From Methanobacteriota archaeon (GTDB lineage Archaea > Hydrothermarchaeota > Hydrothermarchaeia > Hydrothermarchaeales > BMS3B), in NCBI GenBank assembly GCA_003229935.1, contig QIGD01000037.1, positions 1-22,964 of the forward strand: a DNA stretch of 22,964 bases, written 5' to 3'. Under the pieces are notes generated by a model, which saw only the letters and a program-made list of their open reading frames with translations, had not been told where the DNA came from and searched no databases. Position 1 is the stretch's first letter; every line of letters begins with the position of its first letter. This document shows positions 22,728 through 22,964 of this stretch, piece by piece. Both the position numbers and the translations under genes were made by a program.

Positions 22728-22814
22728 CTATATTAATACACTCCCTACAGCATCTCTATGTGCTTCTAGCTTATGATATCGTGAGCAGGAAAGCCCACGA
22801 ACTTTAGCCGTGGG
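22728..22814 (-). pseudogene. tnpB: TnpB C-terminal zinc-ribbon relic
   Basis: On the minus strand the frame reads CSRYHKLEAHRDAVGSVLI and ends in TAG at 22728-22730. This fits the end of the TnpB zinc ribbon and the H-R-D-x-x-G-x-x-N-I block that holds the last RuvC aspartate; the second cysteine of the pair is changed to Tyr. The frame upstream runs into a hairpin belonging to another element end (22794-22814), so only about 20 codons of the original gene survive. Confidence 0.6.
22794..22814 (+). repeat. Imperfect TTTA-type hairpin (copy 6)
   Basis: CCCACG-AACTTTAGC-CGTGGG, with GAAAG before and AGTTGTCAG after, resembles the 220-239 hairpin and its flank (GGAAGC before, TAGTTCAC after). 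One base is inserted and the inner pairs are partly lost. It is on the plus strand, opposite to copy 5, and truncates the tnpB relic. Confidence 0.6.
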
Positions 22815-22857
22815 AGTTGTCAGCTATATCTTTTATTACAGTATTTTTATTCTTCTG

Positions 22858-22964
22858 TCAGTACTCCACCCAAACCTTTTCCTTCACAAGAAGCACCGGT
22901 ACTTTTGCCTGATTAATTACTCCTCCTGTGACACTTCCTATAAGTGCTCTACCAATATGTCCTT
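22858..22964 (-). CDS. Universal stress protein (UspA family), C-terminal fragment at window edge
   Basis: The last 34 codons read GHIGRALIGSVTGGVINQAK followed by VPVLLVKEKVWVEY and TGA. The G-x-x-G-x(8)-G-S-V pattern and the final AKVPVLLVK strand are the nucleotide-binding loop and last beta strand of UspA proteins. The gene begins outside the window. Its 3' end faces the transposon relics, with 40 bp between. Confidence 0.75.
   Translation of the reverse strand, partial: GHIGRALIGSVTGGVINQAKVPVLLVKEKVWVEY

Noticed and set aside
1..22964. CRISPR array
   Set aside because: The recurring hairpin units are few, far apart, and in both orientations at gene ends; there is no regular repeat-spacer pattern.

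Overview
The window looks like AT-rich chromosomal DNA from a euryarchaeote. The support is an MptA-type (archaeal) GTP cyclohydrolase, an AbrB-PhoU regulator of archaeal type, a Ski2-like helicase with an N-terminal Cys4 motif, a stand-alone LigD-type phosphoesterase, AglD-like and GT4 surface-glycan genes, archaeal TATA boxes, and many relics of IS200/IS605-type (TnpB/IscB) and DDE transposons. I cannot name a genus. There are no rRNA, tRNA or CRISPR features that I can support.

Layout, left to right. 1-242: 3' end of a tnpB gene ending in a terminal hairpin. 271-2474 (+): two-gene operon for an NfnAB/SudBA-type flavin oxidoreductase. 2475-3658: about 1.2 kb of transposon debris. It holds a 107-bp inverted-repeat element sitting inside an IS-type hairpin, and a DDE transposase pseudogene. 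3659-10253 (-): a tetrapyrrole cluster read right to left: M29-like aminopeptidase, precorrin-2 dehydrogenase-like gene, hemA, hemB, then an IS patch (IscB C-terminus plus a second copy of the transposase end), hemL and hemC. These genes make uroporphyrinogen precursors from glutamyl-tRNA; the uroporphyrinogen-III synthase gene is not present in the window. 10330-10533: a 184-bp IS4-like relic with a 10-bp target duplication.

10538-16448: phosphate region. An AbrB-PhoU regulator (-) is divergent from pstS-pstC-pstA-pstB-phoU (+), with a palindrome-rich double promoter between them. pstA is broken by a frameshift. A LigD-type 3'-phosphoesterase gene overlaps the end of phoU. 16459-19715 (-): mptA-like gene followed by a large helicase. 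19830-22541 (-): overlapping operon of an AglD-like membrane protein, a GT4 glycosyltransferase and a polysaccharide deacetylase, probably for surface glycan or glycolipid synthesis. 22622-22814: relic of another tnpB end. 22858-22964 (-): C-terminus of a universal stress protein running off the window.

The main theme is small transposon ends deposited at the edges of housekeeping genes. They supply the last codons and stop codons of hemB and hemC and probably the DNA just upstream of hemL. A hairpin with a constant TTTA loop and varying stems recurs six times. Other points worth checking are the pstA frameshift, an MptA homologue lacking the usual metal-ligand motifs, and an NfnA with an altered nucleotide-binding loop. 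I see no convincing new multi-gene defence or metabolic system.
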